A DNA stretch of 59,264 bases, taken from assembly GCA_010692635.1 (NCBI GenBank), contig JAAHGL010000011.1:1-59264 (forward strand), given 5' to 3'. The translations under genes were made by a program, and so were the position numbers. The stretch is from Symploca sp. SIO2C1. GTDB lineage: Bacteria > Cyanobacteriota > Cyanobacteriia > Cyanobacteriales > Coleofasciculaceae. Under the pieces are notes generated by a model, which had not been told where the DNA came from, made no database searches, and saw nothing but the letters and a program-made list of their open reading frames with translations. This document shows, piece by piece, positions 15,973-24,474 of this stretch (position 1 is the first letter of the stretch; every line of letters starts with the position of its first letter).

Positions 15973-18037
15973 CTTCAACCTCCCCATCAACTTGCGATCG
16001 CAACTTATCTTTTAGCTTTTGCAACTCTTGACATTCTTGAGCTAGTGGCTCACTATTCTTTATTGCTGTCATTAATTCTTGGCATTCTTGTACCCAAGAA
16101 AGTTCTATCTCTGCGGCGATTGTTAAAGCTTGAGTGCAATATTCATTAGCAATATGATAATCACCTAATTTTTGATGTACTTTGGCTAAGTTCTTGAGAA
16201 CTTCTGCTTGTCCCGCAAGGTCACTAACTTTCCTAAAAATATCCAGCCCTATTTGCAACTTTTCTCTAGCTTCTGAATACTGCTCAAGTTTGATTAAACT
16301 TTCTCCCAAATTACATAACACTGCTCCTTCTCTCCAGTTATCTTCAATCTCCTGTGCAATAGCTAGATATTGCTTATAGTAATCAACGGATTGAGTATAG
16401 TCTCCTAGTGAACTATAGGCACAACCTAGGCCACTTAATGCTGTCATTTTTCCCTTTCGATCGTTAATTTCTTGTGCAATAATCAAACTTTGTTTCAGAT
16501 ATTCAGTGACTCGCCCGTAATTTCCTAAGGAATCGTAGATCAGTCCCAAACCACTTAATGCACAGCTTTCTCCCTGTCGGTCGCCAATTTCCTTAGACGC
16601 AGCCAAACTCTGGGAAAAATAGTCAATAGCTTCATCATAATTTTCTAAAGAATCACAGGCAACCCCAAGACAGCCATAAGCTATAACTTCTCCCTTCTTA
16701 TCGCCTGTCTCTTGTGCAATAACTAAGTTTTGTTGATAATAATCAATCGCCTTTTGATGGTTGTCTATGGAATGGTAATATTGCCCTAGAGAATGGTATA
16801 AACTAGCCATATGCTCTAAACCTTTCAACGCTTTTTCTTTCAATTGATGATTATTTATTTCTTGTGAACTTATCAAACTTTTCTGAAAATAATTAGTAGC
16901 TTTATTATATTCTTTTAGGGAACAGTATGTGCTTGCTAAGTTGCATAGAGCACCAGATTCTCCCCATCGGCTGCCAATTTTCCTTGCTACAGCTAAATCT
17001 TGCTCATGGTAATTAATTGCTTGTTTGTATTCTCCCAAAGAATCGTAGGTAAGACCCAGTCCTCCCAAAGCAATTGCTTCTCCTTCCTGGTTGCCAATTT
17101 CTCGTGCAATGACTAAACTTTTTTTCTGATAATTAATAGCTTGTTCATAATCTTTGTAAGAATAGTAAGCATTGCCCAGATTCCCCAATGCTAAACCCTC
17201 TCCTCGCCTGTAGCCAATTTCTTTTGCTAACCCTAAAGCCTGCTGATAGTAATCAATAGCTTGTTCGTAATCTTGTAGAGAATGGTAACAACTGCCTAAA
17301 TTTGCCTGTATCTCACTTTCTCTTTGTCTGTTGCCGAGAGTCTTTATCAACACTAAGGCTTGCTGATAGTAATCAATAGCTTGGTTATAATCTCCTCGAA
17401 AATAGTAAACACTCCCAAAATCTCTGAGCACCTCAGCTTCGCCTTGTAGATCGTTAATCTCTCGTGCGAGCGTCAAACTCTGCTGCTGATAATCTAAGGC
17501 CTTATCGTAGATTCCTAAAAAACTGTAGACGTTCCCTAAGTTTCCCAATGCTTCACCTTCTCTCTGTCTGTCGCTAATTTCTTGTGCCAATACCAACGCT
17601 TGCTGATAGTAACCAATGGCCTGCTCATAGTCTCCTCGAAAATAGTAAGTATTTCCTATACAATTGCAAAAAATAGTGTCTAAACTAGGATTTATCTTGC
17701 CTAAAACTCTAATGTATAAGTTAAATTGTTGATTGTAGTAACCCCAGGTATCAAGTTGAGCGTGCAATTCTTCATTAGTAGAAGTAAGAAGAGAAGTAAA
17801 AATAATTTCATTAGCTCGTTTCCACTCTTCAACTTCACACAAATGAAAGAAAACCTCTAATAACCCTTTAACCTTCTCTAAATTAGAAGCTTCTGGTAGT
17901 GGTTTATATTTGATTAGCCAATTAATAACTGCTCGATAGGAAGACCGTTTAATTCCTCGTTTCATTGCTTTGACTGTAGCAGAGTCAATCCCCAGTTTTG
18001 CCAAAACTGATTCACCAGAAGGCGTAATACTACTCAT
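15965..18037 (-). CDS. TPR repeat protein 1 of the split NB-ARC/TPR operon
   Basis: About 690 aa: the shared N-terminal domain (MSSITPSGESVLAKLGID, NLEKVKGLLEVFFHLCEVEEWKRA) and about 13 TPR units, ending LRSQVDGEVEDD. Start set at 18037, where ATGAGTAG overlaps the STAND gene stop by 8 bases, the same overlap length as between TPR 1 and TPR 2; ATGs at 18043 and 18046 are alternatives. The N-terminal domain resembles the helical region that joins NB-ARC to TPR in single-chain STAND proteins, which suggests this is the sensor half of a split protein. Confidence 0.87.
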   Translation of the reverse strand: MSSITPSGESVLAKLGIDSATVKAMKRGIKRSSYRAVINWLIKYKPLPEASNLEKVKGLLEVFFHLCEVEEWKRANEIIFTSLLTSTNEELHAQLDTWGYYNQQFNLYIRVLGKINPSLDTIFCNCIGNTYYFRGDYEQAIGYYQQALVLAQEISDRQREGEALGNLGNVYSFLGIYDKALDYQQQSLTLAREINDLQGEAEVLRDFGSVYYFRGDYNQAIDYYQQALVLIKTLGNRQRESEIQANLGSCYHSLQDYEQAIDYYQQALGLAKEIGYRRGEGLALGNLGNAYYSYKDYEQAINYQKKSLVIAREIGNQEGEAIALGGLGLTYDSLGEYKQAINYHEQDLAVARKIGSRWGESGALCNLASTYCSLKEYNKATNYFQKSLISSQEINNHQLKEKALKGLEHMASLYHSLGQYYHSIDNHQKAIDYYQQNLVIAQETGDKKGEVIAYGCLGVACDSLENYDEAIDYFSQSLAASKEIGDRQGESCALSGLGLIYDSLGNYGRVTEYLKQSLIIAQEINDRKGKMTALSGLGCAYSSLGDYTQSVDYYKQYLAIAQEIEDNWREGAVLCNLGESLIKLEQYSEAREKLQIGLDIFRKVSDLAGQAEVLKNLAKVHQKLGDYHIANEYCTQALTIAAEIELSWVQECQELMTAIKNSEPLAQECQELQKLKDKLRSQVDGEVEDD

Positions 18038-19451
18038 CTTCATCATCCAGTTGCTTTAACCTTTCTAGGGATACACTGCGAATCAAATTATGCTGCCTAA
18101 GCTTCAATTGATCCTTCTCCACTACCTCCTCAACCAAATAACGATCGCGTAGTGCCTCCAATGCCACCAATTGCTCATCCTCGTCGCAATCCCAATCCTC
18201 TAAATGGGATAACCAAAACTCCTCCGGTACTGCACAGCGATATACTGAACCTTCGCAAAGTAATAAATAAGCAGACTTGACATCTTTTTCCAAGCGATTA
18301 AAAGTTGTTTCTAGCCGCGATCGCACTTTTCTTCTCAAATGACGAGTATAGCGGTCTAACTTCCACTCATCATCAGCCGAAGCAGTAATTCCCTGGGTTT
18401 CTGCCTCTTCTATCGCTTTTTCTACTTCTTCTATTTCATTGCGATATTTGTTCCAATAAGCCACCACATTCCCATAAAAAGGTCTGCTGCCAATTTCTCC
18501 AGCAATTACCCGCAAAGCTAGGGGATGACCCTCGTAGATACTTCCTATTCGCTCTAAATAAGTTCTATTGGGCGAATCTGTATCTACTTCTAATCCAGTT
18601 TTATCGAATAACTGCAATCGTTCCTCTTTCTCCAAGCCGATTAAAAGTTGGCAATACCAGAAATTTGGGTAACGATTTCCTGCTTCTTCTATCTGCTTGG
18701 GCAAATCCTGGGAAGTTATGATAATGCGACTTTGGCAAGATTCTGCTGAGAACAAACTTTGGAAAAATTTTACCCACCAATCATCAGTAAAATCACTCCA
18801 TCCCTCCTCTTCATTGCCTTGGAGGATTTTCTCCAAAGAATCCATCAGCACCAAACGGCGATTTTCTCGCAAATGTCTCACCAAACGATACAACAAGCGC
18901 TGGTTATCCTTACGATCATCGGGGGTAATGGGTTCTCCCCACTTCTCTAACCATCTTGCAGCTACGCTGCCAAAGTCAGAGGATTGTGCTTCATCATCAA
19001 AGTTCTCTTGGAGAAAATTATGCCAGTTCCCCTGTAACCAATCATCCTTTAACTCCACTGCCAAGCATTCTGCTAAGGCTGTTTTACCAATACCAGTAAT
19101 ACCTAAGAGAATTAAAGCTCGACAAGAGCCCTCAATTTTCTCCTGCAATTGGGCAACTAAATTTTCTCGACCTACCCAAACATCATCATAGCCAAAAAAA
19201 TCTATCCATGTTTGGGTTGGTGGTGCAGGAGTATCATCAATAATTTCTTCCCAATTAACCCCAACAGCTTGGCAAATGCCGATAAAAGCATCTTGTTGAA
19301 TAGCTTTCCCTAGCCTAAAACGCTTCAAGGTAGCTACCGAGGTTCCGGCAGTATCGCACCAAGTCGATGCTGTGGCTCTCCAGCCTTTCCTTCTTCTAGC
19401 TTTATCTACTAGATCCAATCCTTCTTGTGAGGCCTTTAGGGTAACTGCCAT
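18030..19451 (-). CDS. HTH/NB-ARC (STAND) ATPase without sensor repeats
   Basis: About 473 aa. Residues 1-70 form a small helical domain resembling an XRE-type helix-turn-helix (TSVATLKRFRLGKAIQQDAFIGICQAVGV). VGRE at 93-96 opens the ATPase; Walker A is GITGIGKT at about 117-124, Walker B is RRLVLMDSLE, a sensor-like IIITSQ follows, and GHPLALRVIAGE is the GxPL motif of NB-ARC proteins. The C-terminal winged-helix region ends at residue 473 with no TPR or WD repeats of its own, unlike most STAND proteins. It heads the operon and overlaps TPR 1. Likely a signal-responsive switch in regulation or defence; no effector nuclease, protease or TIR domain is visible. Confidence 0.85.
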   Translation of the reverse strand: MAVTLKASQEGLDLVDKARRRKGWRATASTWCDTAGTSVATLKRFRLGKAIQQDAFIGICQAVGVNWEEIIDDTPAPPTQTWIDFFGYDDVWVGRENLVAQLQEKIEGSCRALILLGITGIGKTALAECLAVELKDDWLQGNWHNFLQENFDDEAQSSDFGSVAARWLEKWGEPITPDDRKDNQRLLYRLVRHLRENRRLVLMDSLEKILQGNEEEGWSDFTDDWWVKFFQSLFSAESCQSRIIITSQDLPKQIEEAGNRYPNFWYCQLLIGLEKEERLQLFDKTGLEVDTDSPNRTYLERIGSIYEGHPLALRVIAGEIGSRPFYGNVVAYWNKYRNEIEEVEKAIEEAETQGITASADDEWKLDRYTRHLRRKVRSRLETTFNRLEKDVKSAYLLLCEGSVYRCAVPEEFWLSHLEDWDCDEDEQLVALEALRDRYLVEEVVEKDQLKLRQHNLIRSVSLERLKQLDDEDE

Positions 19452-19602
19452 GCTTACTTAGCACATCAATTCTCTACATAGGATCAATTCTGGATCACTT
19501 TTGGGGAATTCAACAACTGTGAACTGAATAAGAGCTGAACATTGGCTCAAAGCTATATACAGCAAGGGTTATGCTCAATAGTGTAGTAATTTTAAAATTA
19601 CA

Positions 19603-19758
19603 ATGACTAAAAAAGACATTGCTGCACTGAAAGTACTGCACATGGTAGCAGTTGCTACCTTGGTCATAACTGCCCTGAACCAAAGTCCTATCACAGGAGT
19701 ATTAACTGCCATAGCGAAAGGAGTACCTATTGTCCTTGAAAATGAGCGCAAACGTTAG
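19603..19758 (+). CDS. Possible small hydrophobic protein, divergent to the STAND operon
   Basis: A 51-codon frame from ATG (MTKKDIAALKVLH...) to TAG. It has a charged start, a hydrophobic stretch (MVAVATLVITAL) long enough to contact a membrane, and a basic end (ENERKR). It lies 151 bp from the STAND start and points away from it. No clear Shine-Dalgarno precedes it, and I recognise no family. The composition looks protein-like, but this could be chance. The rest of 19759-20447 holds a GGGCGCAC palindrome near 19850, a CCGTCC-TTCT-GGGACGG hairpin near 20317-20335 of IS605-end type, and nothing else gene-like. Confidence 0.35.
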   Translation: MTKKDIAALKVLHMVAVATLVITALNQSPITGVLTAIAKGVPIVLENERKR

Positions 19759-20447
19759 CTATAAGAAGGTCGAGGATAGGCTTAGGAGCCTAGAACGCAA
19801 GTCTTCTCAGAACGAGTTCGATGACAATTAATTAGAGGTAGCACTTTAAGGGCGCACGTCGGTGCGCCCCTACCCAGTTTTTCATCTACTGACTGGAGTT
19901 AGTATTGGGGTGGGTTTTGTACTCAAGTTATCTTGCATGTTCCCAGATTATCCCTAAACCCGCCTCAGAAGCGATCGCATACTTATTTTGATTTTTTTAT
20001 TGGTCTCCATTTTATCACCTTGGAGACTTTTTTATTCTTTTCCTACTATCATTCAAAATTTCTGAATTTCAGTTTATGTATTGCAGAATGCAGAAAATAA
20101 AGAGAAGATAGGGTTCTAACTCAAAAACAAAAGTGAATTATTACCAGACTTGGACTTAAAAATGTTAGCCCATTGCGTGCTAATGCCGTCCAAAGTGGAA
20201 GCGATGAACGAGTTTTTAAACCATATTCAAGCAATAATCTAAAAAGCTCGATCTGCCACGAAAATTTATTCATCTTGTCAAGTAGTTCATCTGTTCTGTA
20301 AAATTTACCTGCTCCCGCCGTCCCAGAAGGACGGGGTTTTAAAACCATTTCTTTGATAAACTAATCATGACTAGTAATGTACCAACGGAAGATGGAGTTA
20401 ATATGCCAACACAAGCGATAAATCAGTTGAAATTGCAGAGGGTGTAA

Positions 20448-21593
20448 ATGGATTTTGCTTGGAACCGTCAACAAATTGAATTTAAAAGAAAGGTTATTAA
20501 ATTTGCCCAACAGTCCTTAAAATCTGATCTCATTAAACAGGACAAAGAGGAAATATTTAATCGCGATGCGTGGCAAAAATGCTGTGAGTTTGGTATTCAC
20601 GGATGGCCTATACCTGTACGTTATGGTGGACAGGAACTAGATATCCTCACTATCGCCTGTGCTTTGCAAGGATTAGGATACGGTTGCAAGGATAACGGGT
20701 TGATCTTTGCGATGAATGCCCATATCTGGGCTGGCGAAATGCCCCTACTGACTTTCGGGAGTGAAGAACAAAAGGAAAAATATCTCCCTTTGCTGTGTCG
20801 GGAAGGCTGGATTGCCTCCCACGCCGCTAGTGAACCACAAGCAGGATCTGATATCTATAGCCTCAAGACAACGGCTCAAAAAGATGGAGACAAATACATT
20901 CTCAACGGACACAAACATTATGTGACAAATGGAACGATAGCCGACCTTTTTATCATTTTTGCTACCGTCGATCCAGCTTTAGGTAAAGAAGGTTTGACAG
21001 CTTTTATGATCGAAAAAGATACACCTGGTCTAATCGTCCGCAAGTCTACATCAACAATGGGAGTACGTACCGCTCAAGTAGCAGAAGCAACGCTAGAAAA
21101 TTGCGAAGTATCTGTCGCTAATCGATTAGGTGAGGAAGGCGCAGGGTTAGCCATATTCAATCATAGTATGGAGTGGGAGCGAGGATTTATTCTTGCCTCT
21201 GCTGTAGGAACCATGGAACGGTTGCTGGAGCAGTCTATTCGTTACGCTAGAACCCACAAACAATTTGGTCAAGCGATTGGCAAATTTCAATTAGTTGCCA
21301 ACAAGTTAGTTGATATGAAGTTGCGGTTGGAGAGTGCCAAAGCGCATTTGTATAAAGTCGCTTGGATGAAAGAAAATCGCAGAATGGCTCTGATGGAAGC
21401 CTCCATGACTAACTTGTACATTAGTGAAGCTTGGGTTCAGTCTGCTCTCGAAGCGATCGAGATTCATGGTGCCCATGGCTATTTAACAAATACAGAGTTA
21501 GAACGAGAGCTGCGAGATGCGATTGCTAGTAAATTCTACTCTGGCACTTCTGAAATTCAGCGAGTCGTTATTGCTAAATTCTTGGGAGTGTAA
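20448..21593 (+). CDS. Acyl-CoA dehydrogenase-like flavoenzyme, probably prolyl-carrier-protein dehydrogenase
   Basis: About 381 aa, full length for the acyl-CoA dehydrogenase family. It has the middle-domain FAD/substrate stretch (ASHAASEPQAGSDIYSLKTTA), the RGFILASAVGTMERLLEQSI helix, the RTHKQFGQAIGKFQ motif, and a C-terminal EIHGAHGYLTNTELERELRDA with YSGTSEIQRVVIA; the family's catalytic Glu aligns near the ELERELRDA region. It is 12 bp from a prolyl-type adenylation enzyme and followed by a free carrier protein. That trio (PltE-PltF-PltL; AnaB-AnaC-AnaD) oxidises carrier-bound proline to a pyrroline or pyrrole. This gene looks intact. Confidence 0.85.
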   Translation: MDFAWNRQQIEFKRKVIKFAQQSLKSDLIKQDKEEIFNRDAWQKCCEFGIHGWPIPVRYGGQELDILTIACALQGLGYGCKDNGLIFAMNAHIWAGEMPLLTFGSEEQKEKYLPLLCREGWIASHAASEPQAGSDIYSLKTTAQKDGDKYILNGHKHYVTNGTIADLFIIFATVDPALGKEGLTAFMIEKDTPGLIVRKSTSTMGVRTAQVAEATLENCEVSVANRLGEEGAGLAIFNHSMEWERGFILASAVGTMERLLEQSIRYARTHKQFGQAIGKFQLVANKLVDMKLRLESAKAHLYKVAWMKENRRMALMEASMTNLYISEAWVQSALEAIEIHGAHGYLTNTELERELRDAIASKFYSGTSEIQRVVIAKFLGV

Positions 21594-21605
21594 AACCGCA
21601 CCATT

Positions 21606-22838
21606 ATGTCCTATTTACTGCATCATCTGTTAATAAGTAGCGCCCAAACCCATAGCGATCGCGTCGCTGTGCAGCAACAAGAACAGACTATCACCTATCG
21701 GCAGTTAGATGAGAGAAGTAACCAGCTGGCAAATACCTTGAGTTATTTAGGGGTAGAGCGGGGAGATAGAGTTGGCATTTACCTCGATAAGTCCATTGAA
21801 GCTGTAATTGCTATCTTTGGCATATTAAAGAGTGGTGCGACTTATGTACCTTTAGACCCTTACGCTCCCACCAAGCGGATTGCCTTTATCATTCAAAACT
21901 GTCAGATCAAGATACTGATTGGGACAAAAAAAAGAATAGATAAATTAGGAGTTAATTCCTTAGAGGAGTTGCAGAGTCTCAACGGTGTGATTCTAACAGA
22001 TGAGGATGAGCAAGCAACAGAGTGGTTGGGGAAAATCGTCCAATGGTCAGAGGTTTTACAAGCTCCTTGTAGTCCACCGCCAGACCCAAATCTGATTGAA
22101 AACGATTTGGCTTATATTCTTTATACATCTGGCTCCACAGGAACCCCAAAAGGGGTAATGATTAGCCATCGCGCGTCTCTTACCTTTGTGAATTGGGCGT
22201 ATGAAACATTTCAGGTTACTGCAGAAGACCGTGTTTCCAATCATGCACCGTTTCATTTCGATCTTTCCATCTTTGATATCTTTACAACGATCAAAGCAGG
22301 AGGAACGATAATTCTACTCTCAGCTGCTTTATCAGTTTTTCCCATTAATCTGGCTAAATTTATAGCCGAAGCAAAGATTTCTATCTGGTATTCAGTCCCC
22401 TCTATTCTGACAAGTTTGGTCTTATATGGTCAATTAGAAAAACATACTTTCCCTGCTCTGAAAACTATTTTGTTTGCAGGTGAAGTTTTCCCCATCAAAT
22501 ATTTGCGTCAGTTGAGGGAACATATTCCCCATGCCTACTATTATAACCTCTATGGTCCGACGGAAACAAATGTTTGTACCTATTACCAAGTTCCACCACT
22601 TGATACTGAATTAACTGAATCCCTTCCCATTGGTAAAAGTTGCGCTAATACTGAAGTTTTTGTATTGAGTGCCAGTAATGAATTAATGCCTCAAGGTGAG
22701 GTAGGTGAACTTTGTGTACGGGGACCTGGATTAATGTCAGGCTATTGGGATTTGCCGGAAAAGACTCACCAAGTCCTGGCTCCCTTTACATTGCGTCATG
22801 AGTTGGGAGCTGAGATGATTTATCAATACAGGCTTTAA
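21606..22838 (+). CDS. Adenylation enzyme (PltF/AnaC type), truncated by deletion and frameshift
   Basis: Activates an amino acid as aminoacyl-AMP and loads it on a carrier protein. Core motifs are present: YILYTSGSTGTPKGV (A3), HFDLSIFDIF (A4), NLYGPTETNVCTY (A5), GEVGELCVRGPGLMSGYW (A6). The WYSVPSILTSLVLYG and LFAGEVFPIKYLR stretches are characteristic of the free-standing L-proline-specific enzymes. After GAEMIY the frame leaves the family: the YRTGD motif (A7) and the following hinge/A8 region, about 90-100 residues, are missing and a stop follows at 22836. The true C-terminus continues in another frame (22823-22960). Without A7/A8 the enzyme should be inactive. Confidence 0.88.
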   Translation: MSYLLHHLLISSAQTHSDRVAVQQQEQTITYRQLDERSNQLANTLSYLGVERGDRVGIYLDKSIEAVIAIFGILKSGATYVPLDPYAPTKRIAFIIQNCQIKILIGTKKRIDKLGVNSLEELQSLNGVILTDEDEQATEWLGKIVQWSEVLQAPCSPPPDPNLIENDLAYILYTSGSTGTPKGVMISHRASLTFVNWAYETFQVTAEDRVSNHAPFHFDLSIFDIFTTIKAGGTIILLSAALSVFPINLAKFIAEAKISIWYSVPSILTSLVLYGQLEKHTFPALKTILFAGEVFPIKYLRQLREHIPHAYYYNLYGPTETNVCTYYQVPPLDTELTESLPIGKSCANTEVFVLSASNELMPQGEVGELCVRGPGLMSGYWDLPEKTHQVLAPFTLRHELGAEMIYQYRL

Positions 22839-22960
22839 AATCTTTTTGTGCCAAGCGGCTTCCCAAATATATGGTTCCCGATTTGTTTGAGTTCCGTAGT
22901 GCCTTACCCCAAACTTCAACTGGGAAGATAGACAAAGTTAAGTTGTCTCAGCAAGATTAG
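22823..22960 (+). pseudogene. C-terminal remnant of the adenylation enzyme (+2 frame)
   Basis: Frame shifted relative to the gene above. It reads SIQALKSFCAKRLPKYMVPD, then LFEFRSALPQTSTGKIDKVKL up to a TAG at 22958. The PKYMVPD and TSTGKIDK signatures are the A9/A10 end of adenylation domains, with the catalytic Lys of A10 in GKIDK. This shows that the upstream frame is truncated by an internal deletion and not simply short. Heptamer-like TTAGGT repeats follow at 22960-22995. Confidence 0.85.
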
Positions 22961-23087
22961 GTGTTAGGTTTTTAGGTATTAGGTGTTAGGTTTTTATATC
23001 CGTGGTATATCTGCTCATAGCCTTTTTTCCTGCCTAAGGCTGGTAGCCAGTAATCGAATAACAGAAAACAAGACAAGTACAGAAATA

Positions 23088-23366
23088 ATGACAGAAACTG
23101 CTACAGAAACTCAGATCGAACAAATGCTCAAAGATTTTATTACTGAAGAGTTGGCTTATGACCAACCAGATTTGGTTCTAACCAACGATTTAAAGATCAT
23201 TGAGCAACGAGTCGTAGACTCGATGGATCTCTTTCGATTGGTTCGCTTTGTCGAAGATGAAGTAGGAATTCTCTGGGAACCTGAAGAACTTGTATTAAAA
23301 AACTTTGAAACCGTTGACCATATCAAAGCTTACATACTCGGTAAATTGGCATCAGAAGATGATTAG
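23088..23366 (+). CDS. Free-standing acyl/peptidyl carrier protein (AnaD/PltL-like)
   Basis: 92 aa from MTETATE; the longer frame adds 35 residues of spacer. Four-helix carrier fold with the phosphopantetheine Ser45 in VDSMDLFRLVRFVED. It is the third gene of the dehydrogenase-adenylation-carrier trio, and would hold the amino acid (probably proline) for oxidation before transfer to the first KS. It is the last intact gene before the PKS-B locus, from which a VapBC-like pair on the opposite strand now separates it. Confidence 0.82.
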   Translation: MTETATETQIEQMLKDFITEELAYDQPDLVLTNDLKIIEQRVVDSMDLFRLVRFVEDEVGILWEPEELVLKNFETVDHIKAYILGKLASEDD

Positions 23367-23435
23367 TAAACTTTAATCACTTTGGGGAGTTCTCATTGGT
23401 GAGAAGTTAAGGTTGTATGGCAGCTTTCAAGAGAG

Positions 23436-23888
23436 TTAGAGCAAGGAAGGAACAGAGAAGTCGGTAAACAAACACACGTTATAGGGTGCTGTTGCTAAAG
23501 TATTAACCAACTTCCGGTCTAAGGTTAATAAAGGGGAACTAACTCGCTGGGAAAGAACAACATAAGAGGCATCGTAGGCGGAAATTCCGTAAGCGATCGC
23601 AATATTAACCGCTTCTTCCATCAACTCTGCCGTAGAAACAACTTGCAAAGATAGGCTTTTGAGAGTTGCTAAATCAGCTTGTACTTCCTCCCTCGTATAC
23701 ATTCCAGCGCGGACGTATTTCCAGAAAATATTGGCGACTTCAATATAAAACAGATCTGGAATATAGATTTGGGTGCTGGAGACGTTCAAGTGTGCTAGAA
23801 GTTGATTTACCTTTATAGTGAGGGGATCGGCGATAAATCTTTTAACGCCAACATTAGCATCAATAACACACCTTAAAGGATTACTCAT
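23436..23888 (-). CDS. VapC-like PIN-domain ribonuclease toxin
   Basis: 150 aa. It has the acidic PIN residues: Asp in the N-terminal CVIDANV, Glu in YIEVANIFW, Asp in GISAYDASYV and Asp in LLTLDRKL. It is translated from an ATG overlapping the TGA of the upstream antitoxin gene (ATGA). It sits between the carrier protein gene and PKS-B, on the opposite strand. As a type II toxin it would cleave RNA when free of its antitoxin. Confidence 0.87.
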   Translation of the reverse strand: MSNPLRCVIDANVGVKRFIADPLTIKVNQLLAHLNVSSTQIYIPDLFYIEVANIFWKYVRAGMYTREEVQADLATLKSLSLQVVSTAELMEEAVNIAIAYGISAYDASYVVLSQRVSSPLLTLDRKLVNTLATAPYNVCLFTDFSVPSLL

Positions 23889-24184
23889 CTTTCTCTGTCC
23901 TCACTAAGAAGTTCGGTACTGTCAGGTAGTCCGAAGTCTGCGGGGTTGAGGCGACGGCGTTTGTCAATATCGGCAAGAATTTGTGATGTTGCCTCACGAC
24001 GTTTTTCCCAAGTAGGGTCAGTTTCAGGAGAAATAAGGAATTTGAGAGGAGGTTGGGGTTTTTGTATGGCTTGTTGTAACAGGTTGATAATTTGTTCGTT
24101 AATGCTTTGGTTATTTTGCTGAGCAAGTTGTTGAATTTCTTTTATTAAGTAGTCAGGTAAGTCTTCTAGGGTCAGTGTTGCCAT
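23885..24184 (-). CDS. VapB/FitA-like antitoxin (ribbon-helix-helix)
   Basis: 99 aa from MATLTLEDLP; the longer frame start at 24265 is unsupported. The first 45 residues (LTLEDLPDYLIKEIQQLAQQNNQSINEQIINLL) match FitA/Arc-type ribbon-helix-helix antitoxins, and the C-terminal part (ILADIDKRRRLNPADFGLPDS) is the toxin-neutralising tail. It overlaps the PIN toxin by 4 bp, so the two are co-translated. The upstream spacer to PKS-B (24185-24474) holds short AATTAAG repeats only. Confidence 0.87.
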   Translation of the reverse strand: MATLTLEDLPDYLIKEIQQLAQQNNQSINEQIINLLQQAIQKPQPPLKFLISPETDPTWEKRREATSQILADIDKRRRLNPADFGLPDSTELLSEDRER

Positions 24185-24474
24185 AATTATCCGCTTTAGG
24201 TATGTCACGGCAGTAGTGGGAGCGTCTCGCTCGCGCTTAGTGAAATGTGAGTAAGATGTTTGCACCTACGCGCACGCACTACTCGCTTTACCTCATTGTA
24301 GGTTTGTCAGCCTAGTACCGTTGCGCGGAATTAAGAATTAAGAATTGAGAATGCTTATAGAGCAAGCGTTCTATCAAAATTGCTTCTTTTTTCTCATCTT
24401 TTTTTTCGACGTGGTATTCTTACCCTGTTGCCTATTCCCTGTTGCCTATTCCCTGGTTTTCAACAAATCCCATC

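Noticed and set aside
20121-20348. 75-codon minus-strand frame (MVLKPRPSGTAG...)
   Set aside because: Its start reads through a CCGTCCTTCTGGGACGG hairpin of IS605-end type and there is no ribosome site or recognisable domain.
24442-24474. TTG start for PKS-B adding MPIPWFSTNPI
   Set aside because: The ATG at 24475 gives a normal KS start; the extension is read from TTGCCTATTCCC repeats.
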